DNA of 64,000 bases from positions 124,001 to 188,000 of the forward strand of contig NZ_JARGNB010000004.1 of the NCBI RefSeq assembly GCF_030167915.1, written 5' to 3'. Positions 1 through 9,473 of the stretch are shown in pieces. Under the pieces are notes generated by a model. The model was not told where the DNA came from. It did no database searches and was given only the letters and a program-made list of their open reading frames with translations. This DNA is from Aquabacterium humicola. Its GTDB lineage: Bacteria; Pseudomonadota; Gammaproteobacteria; Burkholderiales; Burkholderiaceae_C. The translations under genes were made by a program, and so were the position numbers. Positions within the stretch are counted from its first letter, which is position 1, and every line of letters starts with the position of its first letter.

Positions 1-46
1 CGATCACGAGCACATCGCAGGTCGCCGGCAGGTCGTTCGAAGTCAT
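1..46 (-). CDS. N-terminus of a probable FAD-dependent oxidoreductase (partial)
   Basis: Only the first 15 codons lie inside the window; the gene runs off the left edge. The visible residues [15 protein letters not shown] match the first beta strand of a Rossmann FAD/NAD-binding fold, which normally continues into a GxGxxG loop just beyond the edge. The gene is divergent from cysT, so positions 47-184 form a shared promoter region. The flavoprotein assignment rests on this short strand alone. Confidence 0.45.
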   Translation of the reverse strand, partial: MTSNDLPATCDVLVI

Positions 47-102
47 CGCGGCAAATTGTAGGCAGGGACCACGCGGCGCCCGTCGCCCGGCGCCTTCGTC
101 GC

Positions 103-112
103 TTTCCGAATA
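103..112. promoter_or_regulatory. Candidate CysB-type site upstream of cysT
   Basis: The 10-mer TTTCCGAATA here is the exact reverse complement of TATTCGGAAA at 5594-5603, in front of the cysB-like gene. A shared AT-rich word in two sulfur-gene promoters of a very GC-rich genome suggests a common LysR-type (CysB) binding half-site. Binding is inferred. Confidence 0.35.
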
Positions 113-184
113 TCGATGGGCCGAGAACGTCGTTCGGCGCAGCGGCCGGCCTGCCTAGCATCGCGCTTTTCATCGACATCCCCG

Positions 185-1021
185 ATGCTGCTGTCCCGTG
201 CCCTCCTGCGACGCCACACCGTGCTGCCCGGCTTCGACCTGGCGCTGGGGCTGACGCTGACCTATGTGAGCCTGGTGGTGCTGTTCCCGCTGTCGGCCGC
301 GTTCCTGAAGACCGCGACGATGAGCTGGCCGGCCTTCTGGGACGCGGTGGCCTCGCCGCGCGTGCTCGCCAGCTACCGGCTGAGCTTCGGCGCGTCGCTG
401 CTCGCGGCACTGGCCAACGCGGTGTTCGGCACGGTGATCGCGTGGGTGCTGGTGCGCTACGAGTTCCCGTTCAAGCGCATCGTCGATGCGCTGGTCGACC
501 TGCCCTTCGCGCTGCCGACCGCGGTGGCCGGTATCACGCTGACGGCGCTCTATTCGCAGAACGGCTGGATCGGGCAGTGGCTGCCGGTGAAGGTCAGCTT
601 CACGCCGCTGGGCGTCTTCGTCGCGCTGCTGTTCATCGGCCTGCCCTTCGTCGTGCGCACCCTGCAGCCGGTGCTCGAGGACCTGTCGAGCGAGTACGAG
701 GAGGCCGCCGCGATCCTCGGCGCGAACCGCTGGCAGACCTTTCGCCGCGTGATCCTGCCCATCGTGCTGCCGGCGCTGGTCACCGGCTTCGCGCTGGCCT
801 TCGCGCGCGCGCTCGGCGAGTACGGCAGCGTGATCTTCATCGCCGGCAACCTGCCGATGGTCAGCGAGATCACGCCGCTGCTGATCATCACCAAGCTCGA
901 GCAGTACGACTACGCCGGCGCGACCGCGATCGCGGTCGTGATGCTGGGCGCCAGCTTCGGGATGCTGCTGGTGATCAATGCGCTGCAGGGCTGGGCGCGG
1001 CGTCGGCAGGGGCAGGCATGA
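185..1021 (+). CDS. cysT: Sulfate/thiosulfate ABC transporter permease CysT
   Basis: Inner-membrane permease of the sulfate importer, 278 residues, the usual length for CysT/CysU. Hydrophobic segments follow a short basic N-terminus ([17 protein letters not shown]). The cytoplasmic EAA loop that docks on the ATPase is visible as [21 protein letters not shown] around residues 175-195. An in-frame ATG at 116 would add 23 non-conserved residues, so the ATG at 185 is preferred because it puts the conserved VLPGF motif near the N-terminus, as in known CysT proteins. The stop overlaps the cysW start (ATGA), so cysT-cysW-cysA form one translationally coupled operon. Confidence 0.95.
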   Translation: MLLSRALLRRHTVLPGFDLALGLTLTYVSLVVLFPLSAAFLKTATMSWPAFWDAVASPRVLASYRLSFGASLLAALANAVFGTVIAWVLVRYEFPFKRIVDALVDLPFALPTAVAGITLTALYSQNGWIGQWLPVKVSFTPLGVFVALLFIGLPFVVRTLQPVLEDLSSEYEEAAAILGANRWQTFRRVILPIVLPALVTGFALAFARALGEYGSVIFIAGNLPMVSEITPLLIITKLEQYDYAGATAIAVVMLGASFGMLLVINALQGWARRRQGQA

Positions 1022-2016
1022 GCGCAGAGTTGGCCCTTCAACAACCGTCGGCCGCGGCCGACGACGGCCGCCCGTTCTCCCCCGCGGTGCTGCGCCGCGC
1101 GACGGCCGAGCCGCCGTGGGTGCGCCGCCTCCTGATCGGCATCGCGCTCGGCTTCCTGACGCTGTTCCTCTTCATCCCGCTCGCCGCGGTGTTCCACGAG
1201 GCGTTCAAGAAGGGTGTGGCGGTCTACGTCGCCGCGATCACCGAACCCGACGCCTGGGCCGCGATCCAGCTGACCCTGCTCGCCGCAGCGATCAGCGTGC
1301 CGCTGAACGCCGTCTTCGGCGTGGCGGCCGCGTGGTGCATCGCGAAGTTCGACTTCAAGGGCAAGAGCGTGCTGCTGACCTTGATCGACCTGCCGTTCTC
1401 GGTCAGCCCGGTGATCGCGGGCCTGATCTACGTGCTGGTGTTCGGCCTGCAGGGTTGGTTCGGCGAGTGGCTGCGCGACCACGACCTGAAGGTGATCTTC
1501 GCGGTGCCGGGCATCGTGCTGGCCACGCTGTTCGTCACCTTCCCGTTCGTCGCGCGCGAGCTGATCCCGCTGATGCAGGCGCAGGGGCGCGAGCAGGAAG
1601 AAGCGGCGACCGTGCTCGGCGCCTCGGGCTGGCAGCTGTTCCGCCGCGTCACGCTGCCGAACATCAAGTGGGCGCTGCTCTATGGCGTGATCCTGTGCAA
1701 CGCCCGGGCGATGGGCGAGTTCGGCGCGGTCAGCGTGGTCTCCGGCCACATCCGCGGGCAGACCAATACGCTGCCGCTGCACATCGAGATCCTCTACAAC
1801 GAATACCAGTTCGCTGCCGCGTTCGCGGTCGCGTCGCTGCTCGCGGCGCTGGCGCTGGTGACGCTGGTGCTCAAGCTCGCGGTCGAGCGGCGCGTGCAGC
1901 AGCAGATGCAGGCGGCGAAGGCCGAGGTGAATGAGTCCGCGCCCGGCCGCTCCGAAGCGGACTCGCTCCCCCTCGGGGGGACAGCGCGGAACGCGCGAAG
2001 GGGGCTAGGGACATGA
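1018..2016 (+). CDS. cysW: Sulfate/thiosulfate ABC transporter permease CysW
   Basis: Second inner-membrane permease of the sulfate importer, 332 residues. The EAA loop reads [21 protein letters not shown], and several hydrophobic helices flank it. The start ATG overlaps the cysT stop by four bases. The family core ends near [15 protein letters not shown]. About 30 further residues (ending [17 protein letters not shown]) are encoded by a dispersed GC-rich repeat at about 1939-2006 and look like read-through of that element rather than conserved protein. The stop overlaps the cysA start by ATGA. Confidence 0.95.
   Translation: MSAELALQQPSAAADDGRPFSPAVLRRATAEPPWVRRLLIGIALGFLTLFLFIPLAAVFHEAFKKGVAVYVAAITEPDAWAAIQLTLLAAAISVPLNAVFGVAAAWCIAKFDFKGKSVLLTLIDLPFSVSPVIAGLIYVLVFGLQGWFGEWLRDHDLKVIFAVPGIVLATLFVTFPFVARELIPLMQAQGREQEEAATVLGASGWQLFRRVTLPNIKWALLYGVILCNARAMGEFGAVSVVSGHIRGQTNTLPLHIEILYNEYQFAAAFAVASLLAALALVTLVLKLAVERRVQQQMQAAKAEVNESAPGRSEADSLPLGGTARNARRGLGT
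1939..2006 (+). repeat. Dispersed GC-rich palindromic element, copy 1 (inside cysW 3' end)
   Basis: The element has a proximal arm (CGCCCGGCCGC), the core CCCCCTCGGGGGG at 1968-1980, a GCG-rich stretch and a terminal AGGGGGC. The same order of blocks occurs at 12127-12193 and 30910-30976, with a related form at 9409-9468. Elements of this style are scattered between genes in Burkholderiales genomes. This copy is translated as the CysW C-terminus. Confidence 0.75.
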
Positions 2017-3032
2017 GCATCGAAGTCCGGGACCTGGAAAAGCGCTTCGGCCATCTCAAGGTCTGCGACCAGCTGAACCTCACGGTCGAGTCGGGCGAGC
2101 TGGTCGCGCTGCTGGGGCCCTCGGGCTCGGGCAAGACGACGCTGCTGCGCATCATCGCGGGGCTGGAGGTGCCCGACGCCGGCCGGGTGCTGTTCCACGG
2201 CGAGGACGCCACCTCGGCCACCGCGCGCGAACGCCGCGTCGGCTTCGTCTTCCAGCACTATGCGCTGTTCCCGCAGATGAACATCTTCGAGAACGTCGCG
2301 TTCGGGCTGCGCGTGCGGCCGAAGGCCACGCGGCCGGGCGATGCGCAGATCAAGGCCAAGGTGATGGAGCTGCTGAAGCTGGTACAGCTGGACTGGCTGG
2401 CGGACCGCTATCCGCACCAGCTGTCCGGCGGCCAGCGCCAGCGCATCGCGCTCGCCCGTGCGCTCGCCGTCGAGCCGAAGGTCCTCCTGCTCGACGAGCC
2501 CTTCGGTGCGCTGGACGCGAAGGTGCGCAAGGAGCTGCGCCGCTGGCTGCGCCGGCTGCACGACGAGATGCACGTGACCAGCGTCTTCGTCACGCACGAC
2601 CAGGACGAGGCGATGGAGGTCGCCGACCGCATCGTCGTGATGAACGAGGGCCGCATCGAGCAGGTCGGCTCGCCCGACGAGGTCTACGACCACCCGGCCT
2701 CGCCCTTCGTGCTGCAGTTCCTCGGCGACGTGAACCTGTTCCACGGCCGCAGCGAGGCGCTGTACGTGCGGCCGCACGAGCTCGACATCGTCGAGCACGC
2801 CGGCGACGGCACCTGGAGCGCCACGCTGTCGCAGGTGCTGACGCTGGGTCCGGTGACGCGCCTGGAACTGCAGCGCGACGACGCCGGTCCGGTCGACGTC
2901 GAGCTGCCGCGTGCACGCTGGCTGCAGTTGCGCGACGCGCTGCAGCTCGCGCCCGGCCAGCGCGTGCACCTGCAGCCGCGGCGCGTGACGCGCTTCAGCG
3001 AGCCGGTGGACGATCCGGCGGCGATGATCTGA
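2013..3032 (+). CDS. cysA: Sulfate/thiosulfate ABC transporter ATPase CysA
   Basis: ATP-binding subunit that powers sulfate uptake through CysT/CysW, 339 residues. Walker [10 protein letters not shown] is at residues 35-43, the ABC signature [11 protein letters not shown] near 137, and Walker [12 protein letters not shown] near 160. A C-terminal regulatory extension (YVRPHELDI and following) is typical of CysA/MalK-like ATPases. The start overlaps the cysW stop. The gene ends directly against the convergent amidase gene with no bases between. No binding-protein gene is adjacent; sbp lies at 59722-60735. Confidence 0.96.
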   Translation: MSIEVRDLEKRFGHLKVCDQLNLTVESGELVALLGPSGSGKTTLLRIIAGLEVPDAGRVLFHGEDATSATARERRVGFVFQHYALFPQMNIFENVAFGLRVRPKATRPGDAQIKAKVMELLKLVQLDWLADRYPHQLSGGQRQRIALARALAVEPKVLLLDEPFGALDAKVRKELRRWLRRLHDEMHVTSVFVTHDQDEAMEVADRIVVMNEGRIEQVGSPDEVYDHPASPFVLQFLGDVNLFHGRSEALYVRPHELDIVEHAGDGTWSATLSQVLTLGPVTRLELQRDDAGPVDVELPRARWLQLRDALQLAPGQRVHLQPRRVTRFSEPVDDPAAMI

Positions 3033-4553
3033 TCAGGCGGGCCGCGGCGGCCGGCGGTCGAACCACGGCTGCGCCTGTTCGAGCTGACCGGCCAGCCGGA
3101 ACAAGGTCGCCTCGTCGCCGAAGCGGCCGACGAACTGCACGCCGATCGGCAGGCCGGCGGCATTCCAGTGCAGCGGCACCGACATCGCCGGCTGGCCGGT
3201 GCCGTTGAAGACCGCGGTGAACGGGATGAAGTCGAAGACCTTGTTCGCCAGCTGCTCGAAGGCGCCGAGCCGGCGCATCAGCCAGGGCGAGCCGATCGCG
3301 CCGATGAACTCGATCTGGCGCTGCTCGGCCGGCGTCGGTTTCAGGCTGCCGATCGGCGGTGGCGGGCTGGCCAGCGTCGGCGTCATCAGCACGTCGATCG
3401 TCGACTCGAACAGCGCGCCGATGCGCCGGCCGGTGAGCTGGATCGTGCGCTGGGCGTTGATCACCTCGTCGCCCTTCAGAGCGCGGCCCAGCAGGCCGAG
3501 GCCCCAGGTGGTGGCCTCGAAGTCCTGGCGCCGCGGGCGCTGGCGCAGCGCCTGCGCGATGACCTCGATCTCGCCGCGTACATTGGCCGCCAGCACCTGC
3601 AGGAAGGCCATTGCGAACGCGGGGCCGTTCACCGGCACGCGGGTCTCGAAAACCTCGTGGCCCAGCGAACGCAGCAGCGCGGCGCTGCGTTCGACCGCCT
3701 CCAGGCAGTCGCGGTCGACCGGCACATGGCCCAGCCACGGTTCGGTGCACAGCCCGATGCGCAGCCGGCCGGGCGCGAAGCCCACCTCGTCGACGAAGGG
3801 CCGCGCCTGCGGCGGCGCGGCGCAGGGCGGGCCGGCATCGTCGCCGGCCACCGCGTCGAGCAGCGCGGCGCTGTCGCGCACGCTGCGCGTCAGGCCGTGT
3901 TCGATCGCCAGGCCGCTCCACAGGTCGCCCAGGTCGGGGCCGCTGGGCACGCGGCCGCGCGTGGGCTTCAGGCCGAACAGCCCGCAGCACGAGGCCGGGA
4001 TGCGGATCGAGCCACCGCCGTCGCCGCCGGTGGCCAGCGGCACGAAGCCGGCCGCCACCGCCGCGGCCGAGCCGCCGCTGGAGCCTCCCGCGGTGCGCGT
4101 CGCATCCCAGGGATTGCGCGTCGGGCCGGTCAGCTCGGGTTCGGTGAACGGCGTCAGGCCGAACTCCGGCGTATTGGTCTTGCCGACGATCAGCGCGCCG
4201 GTGCGGCGCAGGCGGCGGATGAACTCGCTGTCGTGCGAGGCCGGCGGCAGCGCGCGCTGCAGCAGGCGGTTGCCATGCCAGGTCGGCAGGCCCTCCACGG
4301 TGGCCAGCAGGTCCTTCACCAGCACCGGCACGCCGGCGAAGACGCCGTCGCCTTCGGTGCCGGCGGCACGTCGGGCCTGCAGCGCGCGGCGCGCGTAGTC
4401 CTGGCCGTCGGCGATCACCGCGTTGAGCGCCGGATTGCCGGCGGCGATGCGCTGCGCGGCCAGGTCCAGCAGCGTCTCCGGCGCGATGTCGCCGTTGCTC
4501 ACCATCGCGCCGAGCGCGGTCGCGTCGTGCTGGTCGTACTCGTCGAGCGTCAT
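3033..4553 (-). CDS. Amidase (amidase-signature family)
   Basis: Predicted cytoplasmic amide hydrolase of 506 residues, the normal length for the amidase-signature family that includes GatA and aryl/aliphatic amidases. The Ser-cisSer-Lys triad is intact: Lys in [13 protein letters not shown] (about residue 78) and the serines in [16 protein letters not shown]. The GatA role is unlikely because no gatB or gatC is nearby, and the C-terminal half is typical of stand-alone amidases. It lies downstream of the cysB-like gene on the same strand with a 58-base gap, so co-transcription is possible. Substrate unknown. Confidence 0.88.
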   Translation of the reverse strand: MTLDEYDQHDATALGAMVSNGDIAPETLLDLAAQRIAAGNPALNAVIADGQDYARRALQARRAAGTEGDGVFAGVPVLVKDLLATVEGLPTWHGNRLLQRALPPASHDSEFIRRLRRTGALIVGKTNTPEFGLTPFTEPELTGPTRNPWDATRTAGGSSGGSAAAVAAGFVPLATGGDGGGSIRIPASCCGLFGLKPTRGRVPSGPDLGDLWSGLAIEHGLTRSVRDSAALLDAVAGDDAGPPCAAPPQARPFVDEVGFAPGRLRIGLCTEPWLGHVPVDRDCLEAVERSAALLRSLGHEVFETRVPVNGPAFAMAFLQVLAANVRGEIEVIAQALRQRPRRQDFEATTWGLGLLGRALKGDEVINAQRTIQLTGRRIGALFESTIDVLMTPTLASPPPPIGSLKPTPAEQRQIEFIGAIGSPWLMRRLGAFEQLANKVFDFIPFTAVFNGTGQPAMSVPLHWNAAGLPIGVQFVGRFGDEATLFRLAGQLEQAQPWFDRRPPRPA

Positions 4554-4611
4554 CCGTCCTCCTTCGGCGGCGTCGAGTGTCGCCGACCGTCGGGCTGGCC
4601 CGCGCCGGACG

Positions 4612-5577
4612 CTACAGCGCGGGGTCGTCGCCGGCGGGTTCGGCGGGTTCGGCCAGCGCCTGCTCGACCACCGGCCGCGTCAGCGGCGCGGCGAAGGTGG
4701 CGATGAAGTCGTAGACGTAGTCGCGCAGGTAGCTGCCGCGCTTGAGCGCCAGCCGGGTGGTATTGGCGGCGAACAGGTGGCGCGCGTCGACCGCGCGCAG
4801 GTGGCGGTCGCGCTCGTCGTCGTAGGCGATCGCGGCGACGATGCCCACGCCCAGGCCCAGCTCGACATAGGTCTTGATGACGTCGGCATCCATCGCCACC
4901 AGCACCACCTCGGGCGCCAGGCCGGCCTTCGTGAAGGCTTGGTCGATGTGCGCGCGGCCGGTGTAGCCGGCCTCGTAGGTGATCAGCGGGAACTGCGCCA
5001 GCCGCTGCAGGGTCAGCGGCTTGCCGGCGTCGGCATCGGCGGCCAGCGCATGGCCCGGCGGCACGACGGCGCAATGCGTCCAGCGGTAGCAGGGCAGCGC
5101 GACCAGCTCGCCGTGCTGGTCCAGCGCCTCGGTGGCGATGCCGATGTCGGCCTCGCCGTCGAGCAGCAGCCGCGCCACCTGCTGCGGCGAGCCCTGGTGC
5201 AGGTGCAGCTGCACCTGCGGGTGGCTGGCGCGGAAGTCGCGCACCGCGGCGGGCAGCGCGTAGCGGGCCTGCGAATGCGTCGCGGCGATGGTCAAGGCGC
5301 CTGAGCCGGCACGCGCGAAGTCGTCGCCGGCGCGCTTCAGGTTCGCCGCCTCCAGCAGCAGCCGTTCGACGATCGGCAGCACCGTCTCGCCGGGCGGCGT
5401 CAGCCCGGTCAGGCGCTTGCCGGCGCGCACGAAGATCTGAATGCCCAGCTCTTCCTCGAGCTCGCGGATCTGCCGGCTGACGCCGGGCTGCGACGTGTGC
5501 AGCACCGCGGCGACCTCGGTCAGGTTGAAGCGCTGGCGCACCGCTTCGCGCACCGAGCGCAGTTGCTGGAAATTCAC
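4612..5577 (-). CDS. cysB: CysB-family LysR-type regulator of sulfur assimilation
   Basis: LysR-type transcription factor of 321 residues. The N-terminal helix-turn-helix (MNFQQLRSVREAVRQRFNLT...QPGVSRQIRELEEELG, residues 1-45) has the CysB/Cbl pattern, including the shortened VAAVLHTSQPGVSRQ recognition region. The effector domain shows features shared with CysB (VVPPGHAL and PLITYEAGYTGRAHID). In this family it activates sulfate uptake and reduction genes and senses O-acetylserine or sulfate. It sits 1.6 kb from the convergent cysTWA operon, consistent with that role. The gene is divergent from 5698-6414 across an AT-rich region with TTATTCG repeats. Confidence 0.88.
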   Translation of the reverse strand: MNFQQLRSVREAVRQRFNLTEVAAVLHTSQPGVSRQIRELEEELGIQIFVRAGKRLTGLTPPGETVLPIVERLLLEAANLKRAGDDFARAGSGALTIAATHSQARYALPAAVRDFRASHPQVQLHLHQGSPQQVARLLLDGEADIGIATEALDQHGELVALPCYRWTHCAVVPPGHALAADADAGKPLTLQRLAQFPLITYEAGYTGRAHIDQAFTKAGLAPEVVLVAMDADVIKTYVELGLGVGIVAAIAYDDERDRHLRAVDARHLFAANTTRLALKRGSYLRDYVYDFIATFAAPLTRPVVEQALAEPAEPAGDDPAL

Positions 5578-5592
5578 GGCCGGATCGGTTTC

Positions 5593-5615
5593 TTATTCGG
5601 AAATCGCATTATTCG
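5593..5615. promoter_or_regulatory. TTATTCG direct repeats upstream of cysB
   Basis: TTATTCG occurs at 5593-5599 and 5609-5615, 16 bp apart, in an unusually AT-rich 120-base divergent region. The first copy extends to TATTCGGAAA, which recurs inverted upstream of cysT (103-112). This resembles the AT-rich half-sites bound by CysB and may serve autoregulation. Inference only. Confidence 0.4.
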
Positions 5616-5683
5616 CGCCGATCAAAACTCGGCAAGCGACTTTTATGCGCTATGCAAAGAAGCAAAGCAAATAAAGGCGCTGG

Positions 5684-5697
5684 CACACTGCCGGCCG
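5684..5697 (+). promoter_or_regulatory. Putative -10 box with very short leader (hydrolase gene)
   Basis: CACACT at 5684-5689 is followed by only 8 bases before the ATG at 5698, and no Shine-Dalgarno sequence is present. The larger word TGGCACACTGC(C)GGCCGATG recurs in front of rsmE (26741-26759). This suggests a leaderless or nearly leaderless transcript. Confidence 0.35.
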
Positions 5698-6414
5698 ATG
5701 TCGACCCTGATCCTGCTGCCCGGCCTCGCCAGCGATGACACGCTGTGGCGCGGCATCGCCGAACCGCTGGCCGAGGCTGGCCACGGCCCGGTGCACGTCA
5801 CCGACGTGCACAACCGCCACGCCACGCTGCCCGAGATGGCCGCCGCGCTGCTGTCCGAACACGACGGGCCCCTGCGGCTGGCCGGCACGTCCATGGGCGG
5901 CATGCTGGCGCTGGAGGTGCTGCGCCAGGCGCCGGGCCGGGTGCAGGCGCTGGCGCTGCTGGGCAGCACCGCGCGACCCGACACGCCCGAGGCGATCAAG
6001 CTGCGCAGCGACGCCATCGTGCTGTTCGAGAGCGGCCGCATGGACGAGGTGCTGCGCGCCAACCTGCCCTTCGCCTTCCACCCCAGCGCGCCGCAGCGGC
6101 AGCCGGGCCTGGTGCCGGACTACTTGGCGATGGTGCGCCGCGCCGGCCCGCACCAGCTGGTGCGGCAGAACCGCGCGGTGATGGCGCGCGCCGACAGCCG
6201 CCCGCTGCTGGCGACGATCCGCTGCCCGCTGCTGGTGGCGGTGGGCGACAGCGACCTGCTGACGCCGCCCGAGTGCTCCGAGGAGATCGCTGCCGCGGTG
6301 CCGCACGCGCGCTTCGAGCGCCTGTCCGAGTGCGGCCACCTGCTGACGATGGAGCAGCCGGCGCGCATCGCCGCGCTGCTGCGCGACTGGCTCGCGGAGC
6401 AGCGGGACGCCTAA
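5698..6414 (+). CDS. Alpha/beta-fold hydrolase
   Basis: Cytoplasmic hydrolase of 238 residues. The nucleophile elbow GTSMGG is at residues 63-68 (Ser65). The acid is probably Asp in VGDSDLLTPPE and the histidine lies in ECGHLLTMEQP near the C-terminus, giving a complete triad. The oxyanion region is LILLPGLASDDTLW at the N-terminus. The start was chosen because MSTLILLPG begins at the first beta strand. Substrate cannot be predicted. The stop overlaps the convergent GGDEF-EAL gene by three bases. Confidence 0.85.
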   Translation: MSTLILLPGLASDDTLWRGIAEPLAEAGHGPVHVTDVHNRHATLPEMAAALLSEHDGPLRLAGTSMGGMLALEVLRQAPGRVQALALLGSTARPDTPEAIKLRSDAIVLFESGRMDEVLRANLPFAFHPSAPQRQPGLVPDYLAMVRRAGPHQLVRQNRAVMARADSRPLLATIRCPLLVAVGDSDLLTPPECSEEIAAAVPHARFERLSECGHLLTMEQPARIAALLRDWLAEQRDA

Positions 6415-8786
6415 CCCACGATCGACGCGGCCGCGTCGGACTGCGGCCGCGCGGCCCAGGCGCGCACCCAGGCCTCGAACTCCGGCACCGGCAGCGGCCG
6501 GCTCATGTGATAGCCCTGCGCCTCGTCGCAGCTCAGCCGGCACAGCTGATCGAGGATGGCGCCGTTCTCGACCCCTTCGGCGACGACCGTGAGCCCGAGG
6601 TTGTGCGCGAGGTCGATCGTCGAGCGCACGATCTTCGCGTCGCCTTCTTCGCCTTCCATGCCCATCACGAAGCTCTTGTCGATCTTCAGCTCGTCGACCG
6701 GCAGCCGCCGCAGGTAGGCCAGCGACGAGTAGCCGGTGCCGAAGTCGTCGATCGACAGCTTGAAGCCGCGCTCGGCGAGCCGGTTCAGGGTGGCCTCGGC
6801 ACGTTCTGGGTCGTCCATGATCGCGCTCTCGGTGATCTCCAGGCAGATGCCGTCGGCCGCCGCGCCATGGCGGCGCAGCAGCGCGTCGAGCTTGTCCGGC
6901 AGCTCCGGGTCGAGCAGGTCGCGCGTCGACAGGTTGACCGAGACCCGCTGCACGCCCAGCCGCTGCAGCGGCGCCTGCACCCGCGCCACCTCCTCGAAGA
7001 TCCACAGGGTCAGGCGGCGGATGAAGCCGGTCTGCTCGGCGAACGGGATGAACTGCACCGGCGGCACCAGCCCGCGCTGCGGATGCTGCCAGCGCAGCAG
7101 CGCCTCGGCGGCGGCGGCCCGGCCGCTGGCCACATGCACCTTGGGTTGCAGGTACAGCCGCAGCTCGTGGTGCTCCAGCGCATGGCGCAGCTCCGACAGC
7201 AGCGACAGGTTCATCGCGCGGCTGGAATCGCTGGCCGGGTCGTAGACCTGCGCGCCGGCGGTGCGCGCCTTGGCCGCGTACATCGCCACCTCGGCGCGGC
7301 TCAGCAGGCCGTCGACGTCGCCCGCGTGTTCGGGCCAGCAGGCGATGCCGACGCCGGCGGACAGGTCGATCGCCTGCTCGTCGACCATCAGCGGCCGCTC
7401 GAAGGCCTGCGCGAGGCGCTCGGCCAGCACGATGGCCTGCGCGGCGTCGGCCTTCGGCATCAGCAGCGCGAACTCGTCGCCACCCAGCCGCGCGACGAGG
7501 TCGCCGCTGCGCGCGACTTCGTGCAGCCGCGTCGCGACGCCCTTGAGCAGCGCGTCGCCGCTGGCATAGCCCAGCGCGTCGTTGACGTTCTTGAAGCGGT
7601 CGAGGTCCAGCATCAGCACCGCGACCGGATGTCCGAGGGGGCGCGCGGTCTCGATCGCCGAGGCCACCGCGTCGCGGAACTGCACGCGGTTCGGCAGGTC
7701 GGTCAGCCGGTCCCAGTAGGCGAGCTGGCGGATCTCGGTCTGCTGCGCGGCGATGTTGATGCGCATGTGGTCGAAGGCCTTCGCGAGGTCGCCGACCTCG
7801 TCGTCGCGCTCGACGTGCTGCAGCGACGCGCTGTAGTCGCCGCGGCCCAGGCGCTCGCTGGCTTCGGCGAGGTCCGACAGCGGCTGCGTGACGCGGCGCG
7901 CGGTCCAGATGCTGCCGATGCCGAACAGCGCGAGGCCGAGCACGGTGAGGCCGGCGAGCGTCAGCTGCAGGCCGCGGTAGGGCTCGACCGCATCGTCGAG
8001 CGAACCGCTCAGGCGCAGCGACAGGCGCTGGCCGGTGTCGCTGGTCAGCGCCACCGTGCGCACCCGGTGCGCGGCGCCGCCAAGCTTCAGCGCCCCCTGC
8101 GCCGGGCCGGACGCGACGTCGGCGGCCGGCAGCGACGGCGGCAGGCTGCTCAGCAGCACGCGCGGCGCGCCCGGGGTCGACTCGAGCACCAGCGTGCCCT
8201 GCACGCCGCTGACCTGCAGCAGGTCGTCGGCGACCGGCTTGTCCAGCACGAAGCCCATCACGACGTAGCCGACGATCACCGGGGCCTTCATCGGCACGAT
8301 GACGAACTGGTAGGCGCGGTCGCCGGCGGCGGCCAGCGCGTTGTCCTTCTGCGCCAGCTGCGGTGCCAGGCGCTTGAGCACCGGCAGCAGCGCGGGGTCG
8401 GTGGCCTCGCCGGTCGCGCGCACCGAGCCGTCGGTGTCGAGCAGCGCGGTCAGCGTCGCGTCGATGCGGCGGCCGTGGTTGTCGAGCACCGAGACGATGG
8501 TCGCGATGTCCCCGGTGCCCACCGATTCGCGGAACGGGAAGTCGGCGGCCAGCACCACCGCACCCTGCCTCAGCGTCGCCGCCCGCTGGTCGAGCAGGCG
8601 CTGCCAGGTGCGGCCGCCGATGTCGAGCTGCTTGTCGAGCTGGTCCTCGGCGTTGTGCCGGATGCTGGCGTTGATCGCCGCGAATCCAGCCAGTTGCACC
8701 AGCAGCAGCAGCAGCAGCGAGAAGACCGCGATGCGGCTGGACAGGCGCCAGCGGCCGAAGCGGGGCCGGTCGTCGTCGCGGGGCAT
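6411..8786 (-). CDS. Membrane GGDEF-EAL c-di-GMP turnover protein with Cache-like sensor and HAMP
   Basis: Bifunctional-type cyclic-di-GMP signalling protein of 791 residues. Order: basic N-terminus and transmembrane helix (about 16-38), a periplasmic sensor of about 240 residues (Cache-like, starting near the text SIRHNAEDQLDKQLDIGGRTW), a second helix, HAMP, GGDEF and EAL. The GGDEF motif is intact (RLGGDEFALL, about residue 434) and the EAL signature is intact (AEALLRWQHP, about 560), so both synthesis and hydrolysis are possible. The ATG overlaps the stop of the upstream cupredoxin-like gene by one base, implying coupled expression and perhaps sensing of something linked to that periplasmic protein. 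Confidence 0.92.
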   Translation of the reverse strand: MPRDDDRPRFGRWRLSSRIAVFSLLLLLLVQLAGFAAINASIRHNAEDQLDKQLDIGGRTWQRLLDQRAATLRQGAVVLAADFPFRESVGTGDIATIVSVLDNHGRRIDATLTALLDTDGSVRATGEATDPALLPVLKRLAPQLAQKDNALAAAGDRAYQFVIVPMKAPVIVGYVVMGFVLDKPVADDLLQVSGVQGTLVLESTPGAPRVLLSSLPPSLPAADVASGPAQGALKLGGAAHRVRTVALTSDTGQRLSLRLSGSLDDAVEPYRGLQLTLAGLTVLGLALFGIGSIWTARRVTQPLSDLAEASERLGRGDYSASLQHVERDDEVGDLAKAFDHMRINIAAQQTEIRQLAYWDRLTDLPNRVQFRDAVASAIETARPLGHPVAVLMLDLDRFKNVNDALGYASGDALLKGVATRLHEVARSGDLVARLGGDEFALLMPKADAAQAIVLAERLAQAFERPLMVDEQAIDLSAGVGIACWPEHAGDVDGLLSRAEVAMYAAKARTAGAQVYDPASDSSRAMNLSLLSELRHALEHHELRLYLQPKVHVASGRAAAAEALLRWQHPQRGLVPPVQFIPFAEQTGFIRRLTLWIFEEVARVQAPLQRLGVQRVSVNLSTRDLLDPELPDKLDALLRRHGAAADGICLEITESAIMDDPERAEATLNRLAERGFKLSIDDFGTGYSSLAYLRRLPVDELKIDKSFVMGMEGEEGDAKIVRSTIDLAHNLGLTVVAEGVENGAILDQLCRLSCDEAQGYHMSRPLPVPEFEAWVRAWAARPQSDAAASIVG

Positions 8787-9382
8787 CACTTCGGACCGGC
8801 GAGGGTCACCACCGCCTGTTGCGCACCGGCGCCCATCTGCAGGGCCTGGTCGGTGGGCGTGGCGCCGACCGGCAGCCCGGCATGCCAGGCCCGCAGCCGG
8901 TAGCCGCCGGCGGGCAGGTTCGGGAAGTTCACCTTGCCGTCGGCGCCGGTCTGCGCGAAGTAAGGCGTATCGACGATCACCACCCAGGCGACCATGTGGT
9001 CGTGGATGTTGCAGCCGAGCACCGCGATGCCGGGCTGGTCGAAGACCACCGGGTTCGCCGGCGTGCCGACGTAGAGCTTGATCTCGAACTTCTTCGCCGG
9101 CGAGAACGAGTAGACGTGGTGCCGCACCGTGTCGCGGTTCGGGAAGCTCACCGCGGTGCCGGTCGGGATCACGGTGACCGGCGGCACGAACTGCTTGCCG
9201 GTCTGCGCGATCTCGATCCCGGCGGCCGGCTTCAGCGCCGCCTTGGCCTCCGGCGATTCGGCGAAGACCACGACCCCGGCGAGCGGCTTGCCGGCCGGAT
9301 CGGTCACGCGCACTTCGAGCGGGGCGGCGGCGAGCGGCAGCGTGCACGCCACCAGCATCCCGCTGGCGAGGTGTCTTCCCAA
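8786..9382 (-). CDS. Cupredoxin-like periplasmic protein (methylamine-utilization-type)
   Basis: Secreted protein of about 198 residues. A carboxypeptidase-regulatory-like beta domain (VRVTDPAGKPLAGVVVFAE) precedes a cupredoxin-like core with the blue-copper ligand pattern: His in RHHVYSF, then GCNIHDHM supplying Cys, His and Met. This family is often named methylamine utilization protein, but no methylamine dehydrogenase genes are present. Start uncertain: TTG at 9382 gives a good signal peptide (MGRHLASGMLVACTLPLAAA); ATG at 9358 shortens it; ATG at 9472 would begin inside a dispersed repeat and is unlikely. It is coupled to the downstream GGDEF-EAL gene. Confidence 0.8.
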   Translation of the reverse strand: MGRHLASGMLVACTLPLAAAPLEVRVTDPAGKPLAGVVVFAESPEAKAALKPAAGIEIAQTGKQFVPPVTVIPTGTAVSFPNRDTVRHHVYSFSPAKKFEIKLYVGTPANPVVFDQPGIAVLGCNIHDHMVAWVVIVDTPYFAQTGADGKVNFPNLPAGGYRLRAWHAGLPVGATPTDQALQMGAGAQQAVVTLAGPK

Positions 9383-9408
9383 GCGCGCGCCGCGGAACCG
9401 GCTCCGCC

Positions 9409-9468
9409 GGGCCGCTGGGGCGGCCCCCTGGAGGGGGGGGCGGCCGGAGGCCGCTTCGGGGGTGGGCC
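9409..9468 (-). repeat. Dispersed GC-rich palindromic element, related form (copy 4)
   Basis: A GC-only block contains GGGCCGCTGGGGCGGCCCCC and GGCCGGAGGCCGC hairpin arms around a run of nine G. It resembles the elements at 1939, 12127 and 30910 in placement and style but differs in sequence detail. It separates the DUF4394 gene from the cupredoxin-like gene and creates a spurious N-terminal extension for the latter. Confidence 0.55.
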
Positions 9469-9473
9469 TCATC

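Noticed and set aside
3033-4553. Amidase as GatA of the Glu-tRNA amidotransferase
   Set aside because: No gatB or gatC partner, and the sequence outside the Ser-Ser-Lys region fits general amidases better.
5681-5697. TGGCAC as a sigma-54 -24 element
   Set aside because: The TTGC -12 element is missing at the correct distance and the ATG follows too closely. The same holds at 26741.
8786-9382. Methylamine dehydrogenase pathway
   Set aside because: Only the cupredoxin-like protein is present; no mau structural or maturation genes occur nearby.
8786-9472. ATG at 9472 as start of the cupredoxin-like gene
   Set aside because: The extra 30 residues are encoded by a dispersed GC-rich element and would bury the signal peptide.
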